DNA of 64,000 bases. Origin: Nocardiopsis suaedae (GTDB lineage: Bacteria > Actinomycetota > Actinomycetes > Streptosporangiales > Streptosporangiaceae). The position numbers and the translations under genes were made by a program. Location: assembly GCF_027706745.1 (NCBI RefSeq), contig NZ_JAQFWP010000009.1, forward strand, positions 1-64,000, given 5' to 3'. Positions 42,230 through 49,953 of this stretch are shown here, piece after piece; the first letter of the stretch is position 1, and every line of letters starts with the position of its first letter. The notes under the pieces are model-generated. The model ran no database searches. It saw only the letters and a program-made list of their open reading frames with translations, and was not told the DNA's origin.

Positions 42230-43219
42230 GTGATCATCGATACGCACGTCCACCCGACCGACCTCGTCGACGAGGCGTGGCGCCACACCGGCGAGCCGTT
42301 CACCGGCGAACGGGTCCTGAAGATGATGGACGGCCCGTTCTGGATCAACGGCAAGCCGCGCCGGGTGGACGTCAGCTGCATCATGCCCCCGCCCGGCAAC
42401 ACCGCCTGGCGCGACGGGGACCGCACCGGCCGCGAGGGCATCCGCGACTACCAGGCCTACGTGACCTCGCTGGTCCAGAAGTACCCCGACCGCTTCGTCG
42501 GCAACTTCATGTACAACCCCCGCTTCGGCCCCGAGAACGGGGCCAAGGAGCTGGAGTTCCACGTGAAGGAGTACGGCTACAAGATGCTCAAGCTCCACGC
42601 CAACATGCACGCCTACCGGCCCGACCGGGCCCTGGACTGGCTGCGGCCGGTGATGCGCGTGTGCGACGAGCTGGGAGTGGTCGTGCTCATCCACACCGGC
42701 GACGGGCCCTACTCGATCCCCACGCAGTTCTACCCGATCATCCGCGAGTTCCCGGGGGTGACCTTCATCCTCGGCCACTTCGGGATCCAGACCGGCGGCG
42801 TGTACTGCTTCGAGGCGTTCTGGATGATCCAGGACTCGCACAACGTCATCGGCGAGTCCGGGTGGCTCCTGCAGTCGCGGATCGTGGAATTCGCCAAGGA
42901 GATGAAGAAGAGCAAGCTCGTCTTCGGGACCGACTCCCCGCCCAACGAGCCGGGGATGTGGGCCCGCGAGCTGGAGGTGCTCTGCCACGAGCCGCCGCAG
43001 GGGCTGAACCTGTCCGAGGACGACCTGGAGGGGTACCTCGGCAACAACATGGCCAAGCTGCTGGGGCTGGCGCCCACCCCGCCGCCCAAGGACAAGGCGG
43101 CCGCCGAGGCCTACCTGCGCGGGGAGGCCGTGCAGGCGTCGGCGCGCAACTCCCACGCCGACCACTACTCCGGATACACGCCCTCGGCGTGGGCGGAAGA
43201 GGCGGCCGAGGCGCGGTAG
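42230..43219 (+). CDS. Amidohydrolase-2 family metal-dependent enzyme (ACMSD-like)
   Basis: 329 residues, a TIM-barrel of the amidohydrolase-2 class. The N-terminal metal site HxH is in VIIDTHVHPTD. Later motifs are KMLKLHANMHAYRP, VVVLIHTGDGPYS, VTFILGHFG and the C-terminal metal Asp in LVFGTDSPPNEPGM. Family members are non-oxidative decarboxylases (ACMSD, resorcylate, isoorotate) or hydrolases. The GTG has GAGGAG 8 bases upstream. It is divergent from the permease-ubiX-ubiD unit and shares a GntR box, so it acts in the same pathway. Whether it decarboxylates or opens a ring cannot be decided here. Confidence 0.83.
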   Translation: MIIDTHVHPTDLVDEAWRHTGEPFTGERVLKMMDGPFWINGKPRRVDVSCIMPPPGNTAWRDGDRTGREGIRDYQAYVTSLVQKYPDRFVGNFMYNPRFGPENGAKELEFHVKEYGYKMLKLHANMHAYRPDRALDWLRPVMRVCDELGVVVLIHTGDGPYSIPTQFYPIIREFPGVTFILGHFGIQTGGVYCFEAFWMIQDSHNVIGESGWLLQSRIVEFAKEMKKSKLVFGTDSPPNEPGMWARELEVLCHEPPQGLNLSEDDLEGYLGNNMAKLLGLAPTPPPKDKAAAEAYLRGEAVQASARNSHADHYSGYTPSAWAEEAAEAR

Positions 43220-43300
43220 GAGGGGTGCGGCGCACCGGTCGGCCCCGCCGGCCCCGGAGGAGGCGGCGCGCGAGCGTCCCGGGGCCGGCGGGGCCTCCTC

Positions 43301-44065
43301 TCAGGCGGGGGCGCCGCCTCCGGTGCCCTCGGGCCGGGCGCCCTCGGACCCCGCGACCCGGTCCGCCGCCTCCGCGTCCCGGTCCTGCGGCCCCCGCGGC
43401 GTCGATCGGGACAGCCGCACCCGCAGGCGGGAGATGTGCTGGCGGGCGGCCTCCTCCGCGAGGGCGGGGTCGCCCCCGGCCATGGCGTCGACGATCCGCC
43501 GGTGCTCCTCCAGCGCCAGGCGGGGGGCCTCCTCGGCGCGCCACAGCGAGTGCAGGGCCATGTGGGAGCGCCCGGCGATCGGCTCCAGGGCCGCGGCCAG
43601 GTGCGGATTGCCCGCGATGTCACGGAGGCGGCGGTGGAAGCGCATGTCCAGATCGATGTGGGCGGCGTCGTCGCCGCCTGCGGCCAGCACCTCCTCGTGC
43701 TCGTCGAGGATGCCCCGCAGCCCGGCCAGGGCATCGGCGTCGAGCCGTTCGGCGGCCAGGCGCGCCGCCAGGCCCTCCAGCATCTCGCGCACCAGGTAGA
43801 GCTGGCGCAGGTCTTCGATGTCGACCGCGCTCACCTGGGCGCCGCGGTGGGTCTCGTGCCGGGCCAGGCCCTCGTGGATGAGCCGCTGCACGGCCTCCCG
43901 GACGGGGGTGCGGCTGACGTTGAGCTGGCGGGCGAGGCTCGGGACGCTGAGCGCCGTCCCCGGCGGCAGCGCGTTGTGCAGGATCGCGTCCCGGAGCGCC
44001 TCGTAGGTGCGTTCGGTGAGCGATTCGCCGGGCTCCAAGCGCGCCAGCGGCGTGGGGTGGGACAT
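43301..44065 (-). CDS. GntR-family (FCD) regulator
   Basis: 254 residues. The N-terminal winged helix is LTERTYEALRDAILHNALPPGTALSVPSLARQLNVSRTPVREAVQRL. The FCD effector domain (about 85-215) has the metal-binding residues expected in DMRFHRRLRDIAGN and RSHMALH...EEHRRIVDAM. A hydrophilic tail of about 40 residues follows. It represses catabolic operons in response to an organic acid or similar ligand in known cases. The TTGCATGT box 40 bases upstream suggests autoregulation. It is convergent with the amidohydrolase. On its other side lies an IS110 element. Confidence 0.86.
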   Translation of the reverse strand: MSHPTPLARLEPGESLTERTYEALRDAILHNALPPGTALSVPSLARQLNVSRTPVREAVQRLIHEGLARHETHRGAQVSAVDIEDLRQLYLVREMLEGLAARLAAERLDADALAGLRGILDEHEEVLAAGGDDAAHIDLDMRFHRRLRDIAGNPHLAAALEPIAGRSHMALHSLWRAEEAPRLALEEHRRIVDAMAGGDPALAEEAARQHISRLRVRLSRSTPRGPQDRDAEAADRVAGSEGARPEGTGGGAPA

Positions 44066-44102
44066 GCGTGCCTCGATCGTCGGACGGGTCGGGGGCGTCA
44101 TT

Positions 44103-44114
44103 TTACATGCAATC
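44103..44114 (-). promoter_or_regulatory. GntR-type box at the gntR promoter
   Basis: TTACATGCAATC is the complement of GATTGCATGTAA, the best palindrome among the three sites. It lies about 40 bases upstream of gntR and about 150 bases from the end of the IS110 element. Confidence 0.6.
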
Positions 44115-44290
44115 TCGCCCTGCGGATGGGCGTCCGTCCGGGCGCGCGTCCGCACCGCACACGAGCCGTCCACGGGCCGTCCGCGAATCGCCCCGAATCG
44201 CCTACGAGCCGCCACCGCAACGACCGGACGCCGCACCATGCTCTCCCGGTGTCCGTCCTCCCACCTGAGAAGGGACTTTCAATGGCTGAG

Positions 44291-45508
44291 TCAAGCCGCT
44301 TGGACGGCCGGCGCCGAGGGGGTGAACGCCCGGTCGTCGCGCAGCAGCGCCCACAGCACGTCCACCCGCCTGCGGGCCAGCGCCATCAACGCGCCCCGAT
44401 GCCTCTTGCCCTCGCTGCGTTTACGGGCGTAGTAGTCCCGGTTCGGACCGCTGGTCTTCAACGACGAGAGCGCGGACATGTAGAACACCCTGCGCAGGCG
44501 GCGGTTGTAGCGCTTGGGCCGGTGCAGGTTGCCGCTGATGCGCCCCGAGTCGCGGGGCACCGGCGCCAGCCCGGCATAAGAGGCCAGGTGCCCGGCGTCG
44601 CGGAAGGTGGACAGGTCCCCGACCGCCACGGCGAACTCAGCGCCCAGCTGCGGCCCCATGCCCGGCATGGACAGGATCACCTCGGCCTGGGGGCGGCGGG
44701 AGAACGCCTCCTTGATCCGGGCATCCAGCTCCTTCAACCGCTCCCGCAGGCGCAGCAGGTCGGCGGCGATGCGTCCGATCAGCTCAGCGGCGGTGTTCTG
44801 CCCGGGCAGGCTCATGGTCTGGGACCTGGCCGCGGCCGCCGCCCGCTCCGCGGTGTCGGCGGCCCGGCGCACGTCCTGCTTGGCCAGGTAGGCGGCGATA
44901 CGCGAGGCCCCGGACCGGCGGATGGCCTTGGGGGTCTGGTAGCGCTCGACCAGGACCAGGGCCGCGCGAGTGGAGAAGTCGAACTCGCGCTCCAGGGCGG
45001 GGAAGATCCCGGCCAGCAGCTCGCGCAGGCGGCTCACCGAGCGCACCCGGTCGGCGTTGATATCGGCCCGGTGGCCGGTCAGCAGGGCCAGTTCGGCCAC
45101 CAGCTCGGGCTTGGGCTCGGCGGGCAGGAAGTCCCGGCGCATGCGGGCGGTGTTGGCGATGGTGACCGCGTCTTTCGCGTCGGTCTTGGCCTCGCCGGAG
45201 AACGCCCCGGCCATGCGGTTGACCGTGCGGCCGGGGACGTAGACGACCTTCTGGCCCGCCGCGGTCAGGAGCGCCAGCAGCAGCGCGGAGGCGGCCGAGG
45301 CCAGATCCACCGCCCACGACAGACGCGCGCCGGTCGCGGTGACGGCGGCGATCGCCTCTTCGATCGCGGCCTGGTCGTTGGTGATGCGCCGCGAGAGCAC
45401 GACCTCGCCCAGGGCGTCCACCACGGCCAGGTGGTGGCTGGTCTTGCCCGCGTCGATGCCGATCCACAGCGGGCCCTCGATTGCTGCCAAGGGGGAGAAC
45501 TGTCCCAT
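44291..45508 (-). CDS. IS110-family transposase (bridge-RNA-type recombinase)
   Basis: 405 residues, full length for the family and not visibly damaged. The N-terminal RuvC-like DEDD domain begins LWIGIDAGKTSHHLAVVD (D19) and has acidic residues at D68 (WAVDLA) and D110/D113 (GEAKTDAKDA). These match the spacing of the known catalytic set, with Asp in place of the usual Glu at the second position. The C-terminal Transposase_20 domain contains ILSMPGMGPQLGAEFAVAVGD and AGHLASYAGLAPVPRDSG. Family members use a bridge RNA encoded in the element to choose donor and target DNA. The ATG at 45508 fits a full N-terminus. Confidence 0.92.
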   Translation of the reverse strand: MGQFSPLAAIEGPLWIGIDAGKTSHHLAVVDALGEVVLSRRITNDQAAIEEAIAAVTATGARLSWAVDLASAASALLLALLTAAGQKVVYVPGRTVNRMAGAFSGEAKTDAKDAVTIANTARMRRDFLPAEPKPELVAELALLTGHRADINADRVRSVSRLRELLAGIFPALEREFDFSTRAALVLVERYQTPKAIRRSGASRIAAYLAKQDVRRAADTAERAAAAARSQTMSLPGQNTAAELIGRIAADLLRLRERLKELDARIKEAFSRRPQAEVILSMPGMGPQLGAEFAVAVGDLSTFRDAGHLASYAGLAPVPRDSGRISGNLHRPKRYNRRLRRVFYMSALSSLKTSGPNRDYYARKRSEGKRHRGALMALARRRVDVLWALLRDDRAFTPSAPAVQAA

Positions 45509-45715
45509 GCCGCCTCGCTTCCTCGGGGGGTGAGGCGCCGGGATGCCCCGCAGGTCACTCCGCCGACAGGTCCTTAGACAGCGATCGTTCGCGGATTTCA
45601 GTCAGCGGCCGGAGAACCCGGAGGAGCCGGGCTGCCAGTCCTTTCGGGCCATCTGAAGGCAGACACCCCATCAGCAACACCCGGCTCCCCTGGGCGCCGG
45701 AACCTCAGTTCCAGA
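45509..45715 (-). ncRNA. Candidate bridge RNA region of the IS110 element
   Basis: This is the non-coding end upstream of the transposase, where IS110-group elements encode the bridge RNA. Nested complementarity is visible: GGAGCCGGG (45623-45631) with CCCGGCTCC (45680-45688), inside it CTGCC (45632-45636) with GGCAG (45658-45662), and a small hairpin GGAAC-CTCA-GTTCC (45699-45712) near the outer end. Loops of this kind could carry the target- and donor-binding guides. Exact RNA ends and guide segments were not determined. Confidence 0.45.
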
Positions 45716-45738
45716 CACCTACAACCCTAAGGACCCCC

Positions 45739-48099
45739 ATGACCGGAATCCAGAACGCCGCCGGACCCCGGTCCGCGACGAGCACCCTGACGCGGGGCAC
45801 CGCCGCCGGCCCCGCCCCGCGCGGCGGTGTGGGGGACGACGCGGTGCGGCCCGACGGGCACCTCAAGGTGACCGGCCGCTTCGCCTACTCCTCCGACCTC
45901 CGCGCCGAGGGCATGGTCTGGGCCACGACCGTGCGCAGCCCGCACGCCGCCGCGCGCATCCGTGCCATCGATACCACGCGGGCATGCGCCGTCCCCGGCG
46001 TCCACGCCGTCCTCACCCATGAGGACGTCCCCGGCGCCAAGACCTACGGGATGAAGGTCGCCGACCAGCCCGTCCTGGCCACCGACCGCGTCCGCCACCA
46101 GGGCGAGCCGGTGGCGCTGGTCGCCGCCGACGACCCGGAGACCGCCCGCCGGGCCGCCGGGCTGGTCGACGTCGCCTACGACGTGCAGGATCCCGTCACC
46201 GACGCGGCCGCCGCGCTGGACCCGGCGACCCGGCACGTCCACGAGGGCGGCAACCTCGTGCGCCGCGTCCGCATCGTGCACGGCGACATGGAGCGCGCCC
46301 GGCAGGAGGCCGACGTGGTCGTCACCGGCGACTACACGATGGGCATGCAGGACCAGGCGTTCCTCGGCCCCGAGTCCGGCCTCGCCGTCCCCGCCGAGGA
46401 CGGCGGCGTGGAGCTGTACGTCGCCTCGCAGTGGCTGCACAAGGACCTGGAACAGCTCGCCCCCTGCCTGGGCCTGCCCGAGGACAAGGTGCGGCTGTCG
46501 CTGGCCGGCGTCGGCGGGGCGTTCGGCGGGCGCGAGGACCTCTCGGTCCACGTGCACGCGTGCATGCTGGCCCTGGCCCTCGGCAGGCCGGTCAAGATGG
46601 TCTACAACCGCCACGAGTCGTTCTTCGGGCACGTCCACCGCCACCCCGCGCGGATGCGTTTCGAGCACGGCGCCACCCGGGACGGCAGGCTGGTCTTCGT
46701 CGACGCGCACCTCCTCCTGGACGGCGGCGCCTACGCCTCCACCTCCCCGGTGGTGATCGCCAACGCGTCGTACTTCGCCGCGGGCGCCTACGGGGTCCCC
46801 AACGCCCGGATCGTCGGTGACGCGGTGTTCACCAACAACCCGCCCTGCGGCGCCATGCGCGGCTTCGGCGCGGTCCAGTCGGCCTACGGGGTCGAGTCGA
46901 ACATGGACCGCCTCGCCGCCGCCCTGGGCATGGACCCGGTGGAGCTGCGCCTGCGCAACGCCATGACCACCGGGACCGTCCTGCCCACCGGCCAGGCGGT
47001 GGACGGCCCGGCGCCCGTGGCCGAGCTGCTGCGGACCGTCCGCGACCGGCCGATGCCGGGCGGCGGGGGAGAGGTGGGCCCCTACTCGCTGCCCGGCGGG
47101 ACCGGGAACACGACACGGGCCGAGGACGTGCGCCGGGGCGTCGGCTACGCGGTGGGAGTCAAGGCGATCGGCTACTCCGGGGGCGTCGACGACGTCTCGA
47201 CCGCCCGCGTCACCCTGTCCGAGGCGGCGGGCCGCGCCGCCGTCGCGGTCCACACCGCGGCGGCCGAGTGCGGGCAGGGCGTCACCACGGTGCAGGCGCA
47301 GATCGCCCGGACCGAGCTGGGCGTGTCCGACGTGGCCGTGCTGACCGCCGACACGCGGGTCGGGGACGCCGGGTCGGCCTCGGCGTCCCGTATGACGTGG
47401 ATGTCCAGCGGCGCGGTGCAGGGGGCGTGCCGCCAGGTGGCCGAGGAGGTGCTGGAGCGCGCCGCGCACCGGAGCGGGACGGCCGCGGCCGAGCTCGCGC
47501 TCGTCGGCGGCGCGGTGGTCCGCCGCGCGACCGGCGAGGCGGTCGCGCCGGTGGCGGACCTGGTCCGGGACGACCCGGTGGAGCGCGAGCACGTGTACCG
47601 CCACCGGCCGACCGAGGCCATCGACCCCGAGACCGGCCAGGGGGACGCCCACATCGCGTTCGCCTTCTGCGCGCACCGCGCCGTCGTCGACGTCGATCCG
47701 GAGCTGGGGCTGGTCCGGGTGGTCGAACTCGCCGCGGCCGAGGACGTCGGCAGGGCGATGAACCCGAGGGCGGTCGAGGGCCAGATCGAGGGTGGCAGCG
47801 TGCAGGGGCTCGGCCTGGCGCTGATGGAGGAGGTCCAGGTCGACGACCAGGGGCGGGTGCGCAACCCGTCGTTCACCGACTACCTGATCCCGACGATCGC
47901 CGATGTCCCGCCGATGCCGCTCGCGGTGTTCGAGTACCCGCACCCCGACTCGCCCTATGGGGTGAACGGGGTGGGGGAGCCGCCGACGCTCTCGTCCACC
48001 CCCGCGATCCTGAACGCGCTGCGCGACGCGACCGGGCTGGACCTGCCACGCGCGCCCATCCGCCCAGGGGACATCGCCCTGGGAGCCGCGGACTACTGA
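45739..48099 (+). CDS. pucD: Xanthine-dehydrogenase-family molybdopterin-binding subunit
   Basis: 786 residues, the large Mo-cofactor subunit of the xanthine dehydrogenase/molybdenum hydroxylase family. Typical segments are DGHLKVTGRFAYSSDLR, VGGAFGGREDLSVHVHACMLALALGRPVKMVYNRHESF, NNPPCGAMRGFGAVQ, AAAECGQGVTTVQAQIA and the catalytic-Glu region YGVNGVGEPPTLSSTPAI. It resembles PucD. The partner FAD and 2Fe-2S subunits are not next to it, so this is either an orphan or its partners lie elsewhere. AAGGA precedes the ATG. The gene starts about 20 bases from the proposed IS110 end, so its native promoter may have been displaced. Confidence 0.88.
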   Translation: MTGIQNAAGPRSATSTLTRGTAAGPAPRGGVGDDAVRPDGHLKVTGRFAYSSDLRAEGMVWATTVRSPHAAARIRAIDTTRACAVPGVHAVLTHEDVPGAKTYGMKVADQPVLATDRVRHQGEPVALVAADDPETARRAAGLVDVAYDVQDPVTDAAAALDPATRHVHEGGNLVRRVRIVHGDMERARQEADVVVTGDYTMGMQDQAFLGPESGLAVPAEDGGVELYVASQWLHKDLEQLAPCLGLPEDKVRLSLAGVGGAFGGREDLSVHVHACMLALALGRPVKMVYNRHESFFGHVHRHPARMRFEHGATRDGRLVFVDAHLLLDGGAYASTSPVVIANASYFAAGAYGVPNARIVGDAVFTNNPPCGAMRGFGAVQSAYGVESNMDRLAAALGMDPVELRLRNAMTTGTVLPTGQAVDGPAPVAELLRTVRDRPMPGGGGEVGPYSLPGGTGNTTRAEDVRRGVGYAVGVKAIGYSGGVDDVSTARVTLSEAAGRAAVAVHTAAAECGQGVTTVQAQIARTELGVSDVAVLTADTRVGDAGSASASRMTWMSSGAVQGACRQVAEEVLERAAHRSGTAAAELALVGGAVVRRATGEAVAPVADLVRDDPVEREHVYRHRPTEAIDPETGQGDAHIAFAFCAHRAVVDVDPELGLVRVVELAAAEDVGRAMNPRAVEGQIEGGSVQGLGLALMEEVQVDDQGRVRNPSFTDYLIPTIADVPPMPLAVFEYPHPDSPYGVNGVGEPPTLSSTPAILNALRDATGLDLPRAPIRPGDIALGAADY

Positions 48100-48256
48100 G
48101 GGGACGCGCGCCCGTTCGGGGCGGTTCATGCCGTGGGGACCGTGCTCCGCTGACAGGCCGTGCCGTGGAAACCGCGCCGGTCCGCGCCGTCTGGGGCCGG
48201 GGTCCGTGCCGTCCGGGGACGGCTGGTGGCGCGGTTGGAGCGCGCCACCGGCCCGG

Positions 48257-48442
48257 TCACGCCACCAGTTCCAACAGGGCGTCCATCCCGCGCTCCAGGA
48301 GCTGGTCGTGGGTGAGGACGATCTGCCCGCCTTCGTCGGAGCGCGAGGCGGGCGCCACCTCCAGGCGCCCTTCGTCGTCGCGCCGCACCGAGCTTCCGGG
48401 GCCCGCGTGGAGCAGCGCGAGAACGATGCCGTCACGGTTCAT
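48257..48442 (-). CDS. Small hypothetical protein (61 residues)
   Basis: A short reading frame with strong GC bias at the third position, starting at ATG 48442 with GGAG upstream and ending in DALLELVA. The N-terminus MNRDGIVLALLHAGPGSS is hydrophobic, and the remainder is acidic and charged (RRDDEGRLEVAPASRSDEGGQ, VLTHDQLLERG). I do not recognise a domain. Codon use and the ribosome site favour a real gene, but it could be chance. It stands alone, convergent with the molybdenum hydroxylase gene. Confidence 0.45.
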   Translation of the reverse strand: MNRDGIVLALLHAGPGSSVRRDDEGRLEVAPASRSDEGGQIVLTHDQLLERGMDALLELVA

Positions 48443-48897
48443 GAATGTCGACTCCGACCTATGTGCGGGGGGTTGGTTCGTGTTCGGGTGCCAGGGACGG
48501 CGGTCCGAGGGGAAGCGGAGCGGGAGCGGTGCCGCCGTCGTGCGCCGTGGTGCGGGACCGCGCTTCGCGGTCCGTGTGCATGGGGGCACCGCCTCAATCC
48601 AGAGGCGGAGGACCTCCCGACGGGCACTGAGTATTCCAACAGGCGGTGACGTTCGCCGACCCCCCTTAACGCGGGTTCATGTGGGGTGTTGCTCACAGGG
48701 AGAGCGGCGGCACCTCACACGTCGGTATGACGCACGACGCACGGGGAGAGCCTACTGGTCCCACGTTCCCTTTTGCGCGCCGGACGGATCCTGCCCGCTG
48801 GAGCGGTGCGTGGGCCGCCGGTCGGGGCGGGCGCACTCGTTGGTGTGGTCAGGCGCGTGGCGTGGGCATGGTCCCGGCGGCCAGGGCAATGGTGGAA
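48443..48897. other. Gene-poor stretch
   Basis: No reading frame with convincing codon bias or domain was found here. A few short open frames on both strands have Arg/Pro-rich translations typical of non-coding high-GC DNA. It may contain the promoter of the 61-residue gene. It leads into a block of dispersed repeats. Confidence 0.4.
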
Positions 48898-49121
48898 CGG
48901 CTGGTTCCCCGCTGACGGGCCCTGGCCGGGTGGCGGGTGGTCGGGGTGCGGGGTGGAGGGCGGCGACGGCGAAGGTGGGCGGCTCTGCCTGTTGTTCTGT
49001 CGGCCGCCGGGTGTGTGCGTGGGCGGCGACGGCGTGAGCGGGGCGGTTCCCCGGGCCTGCGTGCCGGGCGGCGCGCCGCCGCCCGGCCGGGGGCCGTCAG
49101 CGGGGGACCAGCCGAGCCGCC
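48898..49121. repeat. Rearranged dispersed-repeat block with long inverted arms
   Basis: Arms at 48898-48930 and 49082-49114 are complementary at about 30 of 33 positions. Between them lies an inverted Q-type repeat (49023-49066) matching 63-126, and the right arm is a P-type copy (49080-49121) matching 10-51. The segment GGGCGGCGACGGCG also occurs twice in direct orientation. The block fills most of the gap before the zinc ATPase gene and contains no gene I can support. Confidence 0.6.
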
Positions 49122-49203
49122 GTCGCCTGTCGCTTGAACCTCTCTGGTCACGGGAACGGGAGACCCCCTCCATGGGCGGTGACCTCGAGGGCTGCCGCCC
49201 CGC

Positions 49204-49902
49204 TCAACCGGCCCGCTCAACCGCGGCGTCCGTCCGGCGCGATGACCTGCCCTCTGCCTCCGCCGTGATTCTTCCGTGGCGTAGGTGGAGGCGGTGGTCG
49301 GCCCTTGCGGCCGACTCCGGGTCGTGGGTGGCGTACACCACGGTCACCCCCTCGGCCGCCACCTCCTCCAGTACGCGCTGGATCGCCCCCTGGGCCCGGG
49401 TGTCCAGGCCGGTCGACGGCTCGTCCAGCAGCAGCAGGTCGGACTGCTGCGCCAGCCCCTGCGCCAGCAGCACCCGCTGCCGCTGGCCCCCCGACAGGGC
49501 CCCGAGCGGGCGGTCGGCCAGGTCGGTGATGTCCAGGCGCTCCATGCACCCCGCCACGACGGCCCGGTCGCGGGCGCTGGGCCTGCGCCAGGGGCCCAGG
49601 TGCTCCCACCGGCCCATGGCGACCGTCTCGCGCACCGTGACCGGCAGCGCGTCGGAGACGGCGCTGCGCTGCACCACCAGGGCGGGCCGCCGCAGGTGGC
49701 GGCGCTCGACCCGTCCGGAGTCCGGGGCGTGCACCCCCGCCAGCACCCCCAGCAGCGTCGACTTCCCGGACCCGTTGGGCCCCACGAGCGCCGTGGCGCG
49801 GCCGGCCGGGACGGCGGCGTCCACCCCCTCCAGGACCGCGGTGCGGCCGTACCCGGCGCTCACGCCGTGCAGCGTGACGGCGGTCGGTGTGCTGCGGTTC
49901 AC
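49204..49902 (-). CDS. aztA: Zinc ABC transporter ATPase (AztA/ZnuC type)
   Basis: 232 residues. Walker A is VGPNGSGKSTLLGVL, the ABC signature LSGGQRQRVLLAQGLAQ, Walker B LLLLDEPSTGLD, and the switch His is in ATHDPES. It fits the metal-uptake ATPase group (ZnuC/AztA). The GTG at 49902 has GGGAGG 5 bases upstream. It is divergent from the permease across a Zur-type operator, so the two transcription units are probably derepressed together when zinc is low. The ~20-residue C-terminal tail is Arg/Glu-rich and variable. Confidence 0.87.
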   Translation of the reverse strand: MNRSTPTAVTLHGVSAGYGRTAVLEGVDAAVPAGRATALVGPNGSGKSTLLGVLAGVHAPDSGRVERRHLRRPALVVQRSAVSDALPVTVRETVAMGRWEHLGPWRRPSARDRAVVAGCMERLDITDLADRPLGALSGGQRQRVLLAQGLAQQSDLLLLDEPSTGLDTRAQGAIQRVLEEVAAEGVTVVYATHDPESAARADHRLHLRHGRITAEAEGRSSRRTDAAVERAG

Positions 49903-49915
49903 GGCACCTCCCCGA

Positions 49916-49946
49916 TTGACAATGAAAATCGTTATCAGTGTACGGT
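49916..49946. promoter_or_regulatory. Zur-type operator in the divergent zinc-uptake promoter
   Basis: TGAAAATCGTTATCA (49923-49937) is an imperfect palindrome of the actinobacterial Zur-box type (TGAAAATnATTTTCA-like). It overlaps the plus-strand promoter TTGACA (49916-49921). The permease ATG is at 49954, so that transcript has almost no leader. Control by Zur is inferred from the motif and from the operon content. Confidence 0.75.
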
Positions 49947-49953
49947 CGTTCCC

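Larger units (their letters stand above)
44262..45720 (-). mobile_element. IS110-family insertion sequence (approximate ends)
   Basis: The element holds one transposase gene with about 210 bases upstream of it and only about 25 bases downstream, as in IS110-group elements, which have no terminal inverted repeats or target duplications. The 5-base sequence CACCT occurs at both proposed ends (44262-44266 and 45716-45720) and includes a CT that could be the crossover dinucleotide. The resulting length of about 1.45 kb is normal for the family. The ends are a proposal. The element separates gntR from the molybdenum hydroxylase gene. Confidence 0.55.
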
